Assembly (NCBI GenBank): GCA_017654935.2
Contig: CM065690.1
Location: 663,839-727,838, forward strand
Origin: Phymorhynchus buccinoides
Taxonomy: Eukaryota; Mollusca; Gastropoda; Neogastropoda; Raphitomidae
DNA length: 64,000 nucleotides
Direction: 5' to 3'
The notes below the pieces were generated by a model that was given only the letters and a program-made list of their open reading frames with translations, ran no database searches and had not been told where the DNA came from. A program made the position numbers and the translations under genes. Shown in pieces: positions 45,801-58,800 of this stretch. How positions within the stretch are numbered: position 1 is the first letter of the stretch; every line of letters begins with the position of its first letter.

Positions 45801-48800
45801 GCTGGACGTTGGCCTGAACTGGTTGAGCACAAAGCGAGCTGCCCTGCGCTGGACTGCTTCCAGCCTTCCGATGTTCTCCTCCGTGTATGGATCCCAGATG
45901 GAGCACGCCTCGAGCAAGGGACGCCTCGAGCAAGGGACGTACAAAAGCTTTGTAAGCTCGTTCCTTGATGCTGGTGCTGCCGATCGTTAAGTTCCGCCTG
46001 AGGAATCCTAAGGTCTTATTTGCCTTGGCGCTGACGTTGTTTATGTGGCTGTCCCAGGTGATCTCAGTGGTGATGTTCACGCCGAGATATTTGACCTCCC
46101 TAACATCCTCAAGGGTGTGTCCATGCAGGGTGTACGAAAACTGTAGGGGGTTCCTACTCCTGGTGACTGTCAGGGTTTGGCACTTGGCAGGATGAAACTC
46201 CATATTCCAGCTCTTCTCCCAAATCGCTAGGCGATGGAGGTCTTCTTGCAGCTGGTCCTGATCTTGAATGGAGGAGACCATCCTATATGCTGCCGTGTCG
46301 TCAGCAAACAGCCTCGTGGTTGCAGTCAACTTGTCCGGAAGGTCGTTGATATATGCTAGGAACAAACATGGTTCTAGCACTGACCCCTGGGGAACTCCTG
46401 ATGTTACATCCACAAAAGACGACATTGTACCCTCAACCAACACAGCTTGGCAGCGATCCATGTGTGGGTGGAGTTCCTGACACCGTAGCGTTGGAGCTCC
46501 TGGACCCAACAGATGCTGTAGTTCCCTCATGGACTTGATCAGGAGTCAATATTTCAACAGATGCTGTAGTTCCCTCATGGAGCTGATCAGGAGTCAATAT
46601 TTCAACAGATGCTGTAGTTCCCTCATGGAGCTGATCAGGAGTCAATATTTCAACCGATGCTGTAGTTGCCTCATGGAGCTGATCAGGAGTCAATATTTCA
46701 ACCGATGCTGTAGTTGCCTCATGGAGCTGATCAGGAGTCAATATTTCAACAGATGCTGTAGTTGCCTCATGGAGCTGATCAGGAGTCAATATTTCAACAG
46801 ATGCTGTAGTTGCCTCATGGAGCTGATCAGGAGTCAATATTTCAACAGATGCTGTAGTTCCCTCATGGAGCTGATCAGGAGTCAATATTTCAACAGATGC
46901 TGTAGTTCCCTCATGGAGCTGATCAGGAGTCAATATTTCAACAGATGCTGTAGTTCCCTCATGGAGCTGATCAGGAGTCAATATTTCAACAGATGCTGTA
47001 GTTCCCTCATGGAGCTGATCAGGAGTCAATATTTCAACAGATGCTGTAGTTGCCTCATGGAGCTGATCAGGAGTCAATATTTCAACAGATGCTGTAGTTC
47101 CCTCATGGACTTGATCAGGAGTCAATATTTCAACAGATGCTGTAGTTCCCTCATGGAGCTGATCAGGAGTCAATATTTCAACAGATGCTGTAGTTGCCTC
47201 ATGGAGCTGATCAGGAGTCAATATTTCAACAGATGCTGTAGTTGCCTCATGGAGCTGATCAGGAGTCAATATTTCAACAGATGCTGTAGTTCCCTCATGG
47301 AGCTGATCAGGAGTCAATATTTCCTACTGCTGACTGAAACGGGGGACTAGCACCAAACATTGAAAACAAATAACAAAGTTAACATTGTGTGTGTTTGTCT
47401 TACCTTTCTGGGCGTGATGTTATCACTTGCAAAGCAAGAGAATTGCATGGCTTTAGTACAGGCATTAAAAGCTTGCGCCATTCACATCACACGCTGTCTC
47501 TCTCCGTCTCTAGAAATTTCTCTTGTACACCAGATTAAAATGAACACATTAAAATAATTATTTAAAACACAAACACACAAGTCCTCCGTCAATTCCTACC
47601 AAGAAGTTTTATATTGAAAAAAACCCCAATTCCTCCTTACCCTCTCCAGTGTAGGTGAAGCAGTCTCCCAGATCCACATCATCCTCATATCCGCCTGACA
47701 GCGCTATGGAGTAGGCCCCATCCGGCCCACCATGAATGCCTGCCACTGTAGGTCTGCAACATCATTATCCCTGATTATCCTCCATTATCCCTGATTATCC
47801 TCCATTATCCGCCTGACAGCGCTATGGAGTAGGCCCCATCCGGCCCACCATGAATGCCTGCCACTGTAGGTCTGTAACATCATTATCCCTGATTATCCTC
47901 CATTATCCGCCTGACAGCGCTATGGAGTAGGCCCCATCCGGCCCACCATGAATGCCTGCCACTGTAGGTCTGTAACATCATCATTATCCCTGATTATCCT
48001 CCATTATCCGCCTGACAGTGCTATGGAGTAGGCCCCATCCGGCCCACCATGAATGCCTGCCACTGTAGGTCTGTAACATCATCATTATCCCTGATTATCC
48101 TCCATTATCCGCCTGACAGTGCTATGGAGTAGGCCCCATCCGGCCCACCATGAATGCCTGCCACTGTAGGTCTGCAACATCATTATTATCCCTGATTATC
48201 CTCCATTATCCGCCTGACAGCGCTATGGAGTAGGCCCCATCCGGCCCACCATGAATGCCTGCCACTGTAGGTCTGCAACATCATTATCCCTGATTATCCT
48301 CCATTATCCGCCTGACAGCGCTATGGAGTAGGCCCCATCCGGCCCACCATGAATGCCTGCCACTGTAGGTCTGCAACATCATTATCCCTGATTATCCTCC
48401 ATTATCCGCCTGACAGCGCTATGGAGTAGGCCCCATCCGGCCCACCATGAATGCCTGCCACTGTAGGTCTGTAACATCATTATCCCTGATTATCCTCCAT
48501 TATCCGCCTGACAGTGCTATGGAGTAGGCCCCATCCGGCCCACCATGAATGCCTGCCACTGTAGGTCTGTAACATCATCATTATCCCTGATTATCCTCCA
48601 TTATCCGCCTGACAGCGCTATGGAGTAGGCCCCATCCGGCCCACCATGAATGCCTGCCACTGTAGGTCTGTAACATCATTATCCCTGATTATCCTCCATT
48701 ATCCGCCTGACAGTGCTATGGAGTAGGCCCCATCCGGCCCACCATGAATGCCTGCCACTGTAGGTCTGTAACATCATCATTATCCCTGATTATCCTCCAT

Positions 48801-49303
48801 TATCCGCCTGACAGCGCTATGGAGTAGGCCCCATCCGGCCCACCATGAATGCCTGCCACTGTAGGTCTGCAACATCATTATCATTATCCCTGATTATCCT
48901 CCATTATCCGCCTGACAGCGCTATGGAGTAGGCCCCATCTGGCCCACCATGAATGCCTGCTACTGTGGGTCTGTAACATCATTATCATTATCCCTGATTA
49001 TCCTCCATTATCCCTGATTACCCTCCATTATCTAACTTTATGTATTTCAAAACATTCTTTCCCTTGTACACCACATATTTTTTCAAGGGTTCTGAATTCG
49101 ACTATCTACTTTATTTTTTTTAAATTATATATAAAAAAGTTTTCACATAACTTGTTAGAAATGATGTAAAAATGATTGCAGATTATGCAGCAGGCTGTAT
49201 AAAAAATGGTGTTGCTGATGGATATATTGTAGACGATGGAGATCGCGTTGTATGTACAGAGAATAAAAACAGAACCATGCACTTGATGATGATGTTGATG
49301 ATG

Positions 49304-49335
<32 letters not shown>

Positions 49336-49444
49336 GATGGTTGTGTTGCTAATGGAGATATTGTAGACGATGGTGATTGTGTAGTATGTACAGAGAATAA
49401 AAACAGAATCATGCACTTGATGATGATGATGATGATGATGATGT

Positions 49445-49490
<46 letters not shown>

Positions 49491-49596
49491 GGTTGTGTTG
49501 CTAATGGAGATATTGTAGACGATGGTGATTGTGTAGTATGTACAGAGAATAAAAACAGAATCATGCACTTGATGATGATGATGATGATGATGATGT

Positions 49597-49648
<52 letters not shown>

Positions 49649-49727
49649 GGTTGTGTTGCTAATGGAGATATTGTAGACGATGGTGATTGTGTAGTATGTA
49701 CAGAGAATAAAAACAGAATCAGGCACT

Positions 49728-49773
<46 letters not shown>

Positions 49774-50246
49774 GATCAGAGATGAGATTCTCACAAAACC
49801 AAAAAGGAGGAAAAACGAAGCCGGGGGTCTGGGGCTCGTGGTAGGCTACATCAGCAAATGGAAAAAATTCTGCTTTAAGCTTTGCAAACTGCAAAGTAAT
49901 AATAAATAGAGCAGTCTTGGCCGCCCCAAGCAGTAACTGGAAATGTCAATTCGAGAATGAACCAATCGGGAACAAAATATCAATCGAACTTCTTGCCGCA
50001 TTTAGGATTAAAACACAAAACCTAACACCCCTACCCCCACTTTTCTCAATGGATTTACACCGACCCCTGGGGCCATCACAAAGGAGAAAATCTCATCTCT
50101 GATGATGATGATGATGGTGATGGTGATGATGATGATGATGGTGATGATGATGGTTGTATAAAACAATGGTTGTGTTGCTGATGGAGATATTGTAGACAAT
50201 GGAGATCGCGTTGTATGTACAGAGAATCAAAACAGAATCATGCACT

Positions 50247-50307
<61 letters not shown>

Positions 50308-50402
50308 GGTTGCATAAAACAATGGTTGTGTTGCTGATGGAGATATTGTAGACAATGGAGATAGTGTAGTATGTACAGAGAATCAAAACAGAATCATGCA
50401 CC

Positions 50403-50434
<32 letters not shown>

Positions 50435-50532
50435 GTTGTATAAAACAATGGTTGTGTTGCTGATGGAGATATTGTAGACAATGGAGATAGTGTAGTATGT
50501 ACAGAGAATCAAAACAGAATCATGCACTTGAA

Positions 50533-50586
<54 letters not shown>

Positions 50587-50698
50587 GGTGATGATGGTTG
50601 CATAAAACAATGGTTGTGTTGCTGATGGAGATATTGTAGACAATGGAGATAGTGTAGTATGTACAGAGAATCAAAACAGAATCATGCACTTGAAGATG

Positions 50699-50748
<50 letters not shown>

Positions 50749-52714
50749 GATGGTGATGATGGTTGCATAAAACAATGGTTGTGTTGCTGATGGAGATATT
50801 GTAGACAATGGAGATAGTGTAGTATGTACAGAGAATCAAAACAGAATCATGCACACTTGCTGTCAAATATGTTGATTTGCAAACCTTTTGGTCCCACAGT
50901 GACTTTCATACCTGTGCACTCCATCACGGCAACAGTCGACACGCATCATCCAGACTGTGCCCACGTCCACACCTGTCATCAGATATATCATCGTCATCAT
51001 CATCATCCAGACTGTGCCCACATCCACACATGTCATCAGATATATCATCATCATCATCCAGACTGTGCCCACATCCACACCTGTCATCAGATATATCATC
51101 ATCATCATCATCCAGACTGTGCCCACGTCCACACCTGTCATCAGATATATCATCGTCATCATCATCATCCAGACTGTGCCCACATCCACACCTGTCATCA
51201 GATATATCATCGTCATCATCATCATCCAGACTGTGCCCACATCCACACCTGTCATCAGATATATCATCGTCATCATCATCATCCAGACTGTGCCCACATC
51301 CACACCTGTCATCAGATATATCATCATCATCATCATCATCCAGACTGTGCCCACGTCCACACCTGTCATCAGATATATCATCGTCATCATCATCATCCAG
51401 ACTGTGCCCACATCCACACCTGTCATCAGATATATCATCGTCATCATCATCATCCAGACTGTGCCCACGTCCACACCTGTCATCAGATATATCATCGTCA
51501 TCATCATCATCCAGACTGTGCCCACATCCACACCTGTCATCAGATATATCATCGTCATCATCATCATCATCAGACTGTGCCCACATCCACACCTGTCATC
51601 AGATATATCATCGTCATCATCATCATCCACACTGTACCCACATCCACACATGTCATCAGATATATCATCATCATCATCATCATCCAGACTGTACCCACAT
51701 CCACACATGTCATCAGATATATCATCATCATCATCATCATCCAGACTGTACCCACATCCACACATGTCATCAGATATATCATCATCATCATCATCATCCA
51801 GACTGTACCCACATCCACACATGTCATCAGATATATCATCATCATCATCATCCAGACTGTGCCCACATCCACACCTGTCATCAGATATATCATCATCATC
51901 ATCCAGACTGTGCCCACATCCACACATGTCAGATAAATCATCATCATTGACATTATCATTGATATCATCATCCATAATTATGATGCCCACATCCACACCT
52001 GTCAGATAAATCATCATGATTGACATTATCATTGTTATCATCATCAATGGCACACCAAGACCTGTGTAACAGATAAATCATCATCATTGACATTATCATT
52101 GTTATCATCATCAATACCTGTGTAACAAATAAATCATCATGATTGACATTATCATTGTTATCATCATCAATGGCACACCAAGACCTGTGTAACAGATAAA
52201 TCATCATCATCATAACTGTCATGATCGGCATCACCATCATGGCCTACAATCTACGCAGTTTGTTAGTTGTACAGATGGGACACAAGTCACTGACCTGGTA
52301 CCTCTCCATACCAGTTGGGTCGGTCGGGCAGGACGTACTGGTATTTGGGTCGTCCGTCGTCCTCACCCTCCGCCTTGTCGTCCTCAGCGATGCACTCTGT
52401 GCCCGGGAGCTGCAGCACAGAAATGAGAATCAGAATGCAAATTGCAATGGACAGTCGGCTTAGCGTTGGGGGAAGACAACGCTTATCCAAGCCCATCTGA
52501 GGCATCTCATTCAGCCATTGTGTCAAGAAGAGAACTTTGACTGCTTCAAAAAGAACTACACTGTGGGTCAAAATGATTAGTAGCTAAGATCTTTCAAGGA
52601 TAGTCTTAGGATTACTTTTCCATTAACCTCCACTAGACTTCATTGAGAAATATGTTCAGAAGAGAAAAAAACAACCTAGAATGAGAGTGTGAGTTAAACA
52701 AAGGAGAGAGCCTC

Positions 52715-52809
<95 letters not shown>

Positions 52810-55800
52810 CAGTGGGTAAAAGCATTGAGCTCAAACCAAAGTCCTCACGTTACTAAACTGACTTTACTGCCGCGTTCAAATGCCGCACTGTAGATTCTTG
52901 TTCAGTAGCTTTCGCGTCGTGACTTTCACCGATTCAGCGATCGTGTCAAAGCTCTCATCATGTATGTCATCGTCCTCTTCCTTGAAACACAACCACGCCT
53001 TTGAAAAGACTGGTTTTTTTCGTCTTTCCGGTTCGTTTTGCAAGGCAGTTTCAGCTTCAACTTCAAGAAGTTCGATCTCTGATCTGGTCGACACATCTGA
53101 CGGCTTTGCGAGTTCCGTTTCACTTCTTGACCCATTGCGTGTATTCTTAGCTTTGCAAACATCTTCGTTGATAGGCCACGAAAACCACGAAATAAAACAA
53201 GTTTGCTTTGTTTTCTTTGCTCACTACGCCTTAGGAGCCCTACAACAGAACGAGAATCGCTGATTGTGGGCATTGAACCCTAACCCTAGTTTGCTTTGTT
53301 TTCTTTGCTCACTACGCCTTAGGAGCCCTACAACAGAACGAGAATCGCTGGTTGTGGGCATTGAACCCTAACCCTAGTTTGCTTTGTTTTCTTTGCTCAC
53401 TACGCCTTAGGAGCCCTACAACAGAACGAGAATCGCTGGTTGTGGGCATTGAACCCTAACCCTAGTTTGCTTTGTTTTCTTTGCTCACTACGCCTTAGGA
53501 GCCCTACAACAGAACGAGAATCGCTGGTTGTGGGCATTGAACCCTAACCCTAGTTTGCTTTGTTTTCTTTGCTCACTACGCCTTAGGAGCCCTACAACAG
53601 AACGAGAATCGCTGGTTGTGGGCATTGAACCCTAACCCTAGTTTGCTTTGTTTTCTTTGCTCACTACGCCTTAGGAGCCCTACAACAGAACGAGAATCGC
53701 TGGCTGTGGGCATTGAACCCTAACCCTAACCCTGCTTTGTTTTCTTTGCTCACTACGCCTTAGGAGCCCTACAACAGAACGAGAATCGCTGGCTGTGGGC
53801 ATTGAACCCTAACCCTAACCCTGCTTTGTTTTCTTTGCTCACTACGCCTTAGGAGCCCTACAACAGAACGAGAATCGCTGGCTGTGGGCATTGAACCCTA
53901 ACCCTAACCCTAGTTTGCTTTGTTTTCTTTACAACAGAACGAGAATCGCTGGCTGTGGGCATTGAACCCTAACCCTAACCCTAGTTTGCTTTGTTTTCTT
54001 GCTCACTACGCCTTAAGAGCCCTACAACAGAACGAGAATCGCTGGCTGTGGGCATTGAACCCTAACCCTAACCCTAGTTTGCTTTGTTTTCTTGCTCACT
54101 ACGCCTTAGGAGCCCTACAACAGAACGAGAATCGCTGGCTGTGGGCATTGAACCCTAACCCTAGTTTGCTTTGTTTTCTTGCTCACTACGCCTTAGGAGC
54201 CCTACAACAGAACGAGAATCGCTGGCTGTGGGCATTGAAGATAGTGTGCGGCTGGAAACAAAAATGGCGGACTGAAAATTTTTGCTCCTGGGTGTGATTG
54301 GACAAAGCTAGAGTCATCAGCCAAGCAGAATTATCGACAGAAAGGATGTTCGGTTTCACTCAGTATTGAGGATATAGACACAGCAGCTGCGACTACGTGC
54401 TCGTTAAGTAAAAGCGCGTTCGTTTTCATTTTTTTTGCATGAGTTGGGCCGCACTGTTCGCGATTTTATGCGTCCTGGGGGGGGAAATGCGGGAATCCCG
54501 CAAGACCGCGCTCTGGAATCAACACTGGTAATGTCTCACCTGTCCTCTGAGGCGTGCCGACAGTCAGTAATGTCTCACCTGTCCTCTGAGGCGTGCTGAC
54601 AGTCAGTAATGTCTCACCTGTCCTCTGAGGCGTGCTGACAGTCAGTAATGTCTCACCTGTCCTCTGAGGCGTGCCGACAGTCAGTAATGTCTCACCTGTC
54701 CTCTGAGGCGTGCTGACAGTCAGTAATGTCACCTGTCCTCTGAGGCGTGCTGACAGTCAGTAATGTCTCACCTGTCCTCTGAGGCGTGCTGACAGTCAGT
54801 AATGTCTCACCTGTCCTCTGAGGCGTGCTGACAGTCAGTAATGTCTCACCTGTCCTCTGAGGCGTGCCGACAGGCGGCGTGTGCCACGGATGGAGCCGCT
54901 GTCCTCCAAACTGAGGGCGGGGTCGACCTTGACCTTCTTCTTCCTGGGCTGATAGTCATCGTCCCCCTGAGGTCGCTTGACGCCTTTCTTGATGACCTTG
55001 GGCAACAGGTGGTACTGTGATGGACAATACATACAATACTGTTAGTGTTACTATAGTGAAACTGATAGTAATGATGGTGATGATGATGCTTGACGCCTTT
55101 CTTGATGACCTTCAGCAGCAGGTGGTACTGTGATGGACAATACATACAATACTGTTAGTGTTACAGTCTATAGTGAAACTGATAGTAATGATGGTGATGA
55201 TGATACTTGATGTCTTTCTTGATGACCTTCGGCAGGAGGTGGTACTGTGATGGACAATAACTGTTAGTACAGTAATACTGATAGTCGTCGCCCCCCGGAG
55301 GTCGCTGAATGTCTTTCTTGATGACCTTCGGCAGGAGGTGGTACTGTGATGGACAATAACTGTTAGTACAGTAATACTGATAGTCGTCGCCCCCCGGAGG
55401 TCGCTGAATGTCTTTCTTGATGACCTTCGGCAGGAGGTGGTACTGTGATGGACAATAACTGTTAGTACAGTAATACTGATAGTCGTCGCCCCCCGGAGGT
55501 CGCTGAATGTCTTTCTTGATGACCTTCGGCAGGAGGTGGTACTGTGATGGACAATAACTGTTAGTACAGTAATACTGATAGTCGTCGCCCCCCGGAGGTC
55601 GCTGAATGTCTTTCTTGATGACCTTCGGCAGGAGATGGTACTGTGATGGACAATAACTGTTAGTACAGTAATACTGATAGTCGTCGCCCCCCGGAGGTCG
55701 CTGAATGTCTTTCTTGATGACCTTCGGCAGGAGATGGTACTGTGATGGACAATAACTGTTAGTACAGTAATACTGATAGTCGTCGCCCCCCGGAGGTCGC

Positions 55801-58800
55801 TGAATGTCTTTCTTGATGACCTTCGGCAGGAGATGGTACTGTGATGGACAATAACTGTTAGTACAGTAATACTGATAGTGATGATAGTGATGATGATGAT
55901 GATAGTGATGGTGGTGATGATGATGATGATAGCGATGATGATGACAGTGATGATGATGATGATGATGATGATAGTGATGGTGGTGATGATGTTTGACGCC
56001 TTTCTTGATGACCTTGGGCAGGAGGTGATACTGTGATGGACAAGTGAAAAATGTCACATTTTTCTTCTTCCTCTTGAGGGCTCACAGTCAATGCGCTGAC
56101 CATTCTGGCTCCTTTTGGAAAAAAGACACTTCTGCACACACACAGAGGAGCTGTGCCGGTTGGGGTTTTACCTTTGTTTTCTGTTTCTTCCAATATACAT
56201 GTATCGGCAATTATCTTCAACCTGATGAAGTTGGTTGAGTGACTGGAAGAAGAAGAAGAAGAAGAAGAAAAAGAAGAAGAGTGCTATGCTAGCCAGATTG
56301 GTTCAACCCAGATACATTTTTACATGAGTGCAACTACACAAAATGAAAACAAGGCGCATCGCCGGGCGGCAGACATGTCCGTCACCTCATTCACCCCGCA
56401 CAACAAGATCAATGGCACCAGCAACACCCCGCACAAGATCAATGGCACCAGCAACACCCCGCACAAGATCAATGGCTCCAGCAACACCCCGCACAACAAG
56501 ATCAATGGCACCAGCAACACCCCGCACAACAAGATCAATGGCAGAAGGTCAAGCAGGCATGGGAATTGGGAGTCCGGGGGGCAACGCCCCCGGTGAGGGT
56601 CAGGGGGCGAAGCCCCCTGAAGCTGAAGTAATTGAAGCATAAAAAACAGCATTAGAATTCATAGTTTAAGATCATTTTCAGCTCACTCAAAAGAAGAATT
56701 GAAGCATAAAAACAGCATCAGAATTGATAGTTTAAAATCATTTTCAGCTCACTCAAAATAATTCCATTCTCAGCATACACAAAGAATGTGTCTTGTGTGC
56801 ATGCATGTGTGTATGCATGCATGTGTGTGCATACATGTGTGTGTATGTGTTTCTGTGTGCATGTGTCTATGCGCGCACATGTGCATTTGTGTGTGTCCTC
56901 TGGATATGTGTGTGTGTCTGTGTGTATGTGTGTGTGTCCGTGTGTGTGTAAAATAGCCTGAGTTATAGAGTTATATTTAGCCACATGAGGTTGAATAGCA
57001 ACTGCCTAAAAATATCCCCAACTAAACTGCTAAACGTTCATTGTTCGTTTTATCTGACCGCGCTTTCACTTGCTTGATCGTGCCGAGATGCGCAATCCAC
57101 CACCGCGACTGGCGTAACTCACATGCTTATTGCAAGCCAAGCACAACGCCTGACCTGAAAGGCTGACCTTTCGAATGTTCAGCCTCAGCTCTTCTCCGTT
57201 CACTGCAGCAGACAACCAGTCCCATCTCCATGCATTTTCGCAGCCACTAGGCCTATCATCAAATTGTTCTCCACGTTGGACGATTCTTGAAATGGACGAC
57301 ATTTTCTTTGAAAGAGGAAGTAATGACCTATCGCGCATGCGTAAATGATCCTATTCCAGGAAGCGCGGGGTGCGAACGGTGTTGTGTTTACTTGTACACC
57401 CCTCCTTGCGTTGTTTCCGCGGACAGATTTTTCTTAAGGCGATTTTTTTTTTTGGGGGGGACGATTTTTTTTTTTTGGCGGAAAAGTCATTTCATTTGCT
57501 GAATGGCGGACAATTCCCATGCCTGGTCAAGGGCGGCAGATATGTCTGTCACCTCGTTCGCCACGCACCAGCGACACCCCGCACAACAAAATCAATGGCA
57601 GAAGGTCAAGATCGGCAGATATGTCTGTCACCTCATTCGCCAGCGACACCCCACACAAGATCAAGAAGCTTCAAATATTTCCTACGTGGCACATTTAGTA
57701 TTGCAAATGAGAAGCAGGGTGCACACCCTTAATCAGTGGGGTGCACACCCTTAAGGGTACATTCATACTGGCACGTGCGTCAGTCGCGCGGACTGACAAA
57801 AATCGTGCGGGTGCGGCACCCCCTTCTTAATTTTCACTTACAGAGTCGAAGGTGTTCATACCGCCACAGACACGCACGCATGACCACTCCCGCAAAAAAA
57901 GTTGTGCGTGCTTGCCACAATTCAAACGCGCATGCTTTGGGCGTTCTTGCAGTGCTTTGGGCGTTCATACTGACACGATTTTGTGCGTGCATCAAGGAAC
58001 TGAAGTTCAGTCTGAACTCAGATTTTTCATTTCATTGGTATACCTCAAGATGGACGACGACAAATTGAGCATGAATTTTCATCTTTTTGTGTCATGAGAG
58101 GAAGGTTTTCGATTTGTTAACTAATCTTTTTACTGTTTGTAACATTAATGTAACTGTAACTGACTAACTCTCCATGCACCTTTCGTGACCTGTTTATTGG
58201 ATGCACAGAAAATCGGCGAGCTATTCTGCGCTTCATGTTTCTTTTCCTCCACCACCACCACCAAATAAGTTTCTATCTCCTCGTCAGCGCCATGCTTACT
58301 AGAAAACCAACCGTGTCTAGCCTCCAGGCAGACTCACGGACGCCTCGTCAGCACCATGCTTACTAGAAAACCAACCGTGTCTAGCCTCCAGGCAGACTCA
58401 CGGACGCCTCGTCAGTGCCATGCTTACTAGAAAACCAACCGTGTCTAGCCTCCAGGCAGACTCACGGACGCCTCGTCAGTGCCATGCTTACTAGAAAACC
58501 AACCGTGTCTAGCCTCCAAGCAGACTCACGGACGCCTCGTCAGCGCCATGCTTACTAGAAAACCAACCGTGTCTAGCCTCCAAGCAGACTCACGGACGGA
58601 GAACGTGGGGATCAGCATGAACGCCTTTTCTCACGCGCGTGCGATTTTTCACGTCCGCAGTGGCAGTATGAACGTAGCCTAACACAGACATGTCTGCCGC
58701 TCGTTAAACACCATGTGATATCATTTGTGCTGCAATGTCTTCTACTCTTAGTATTACACCCCCACACACACAATTTAGAGTGATTCCATGCAGTATTTCA

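Noticed and set aside
46433..47350. Two opposite 270-290 codon frames with 16-residue repeats ([16 protein letters not shown])
   Set aside because: 48-bp array in an intron of the SRA gene; both strands open equally, and no flanking gene structure.
45127..47350. Plus-strand frames across the LINE insertion
   Set aside because: Antisense to a clear FADD-bearing reverse transcriptase.
50824..52053. Histidine- or aspartate-rich protein genes (HHHH, DDDD frames)
   Set aside because: Arise from (GAT)n/(ATC)n in the exon 4 acceptor array; only 61 nt at 50912-50972 are coding.
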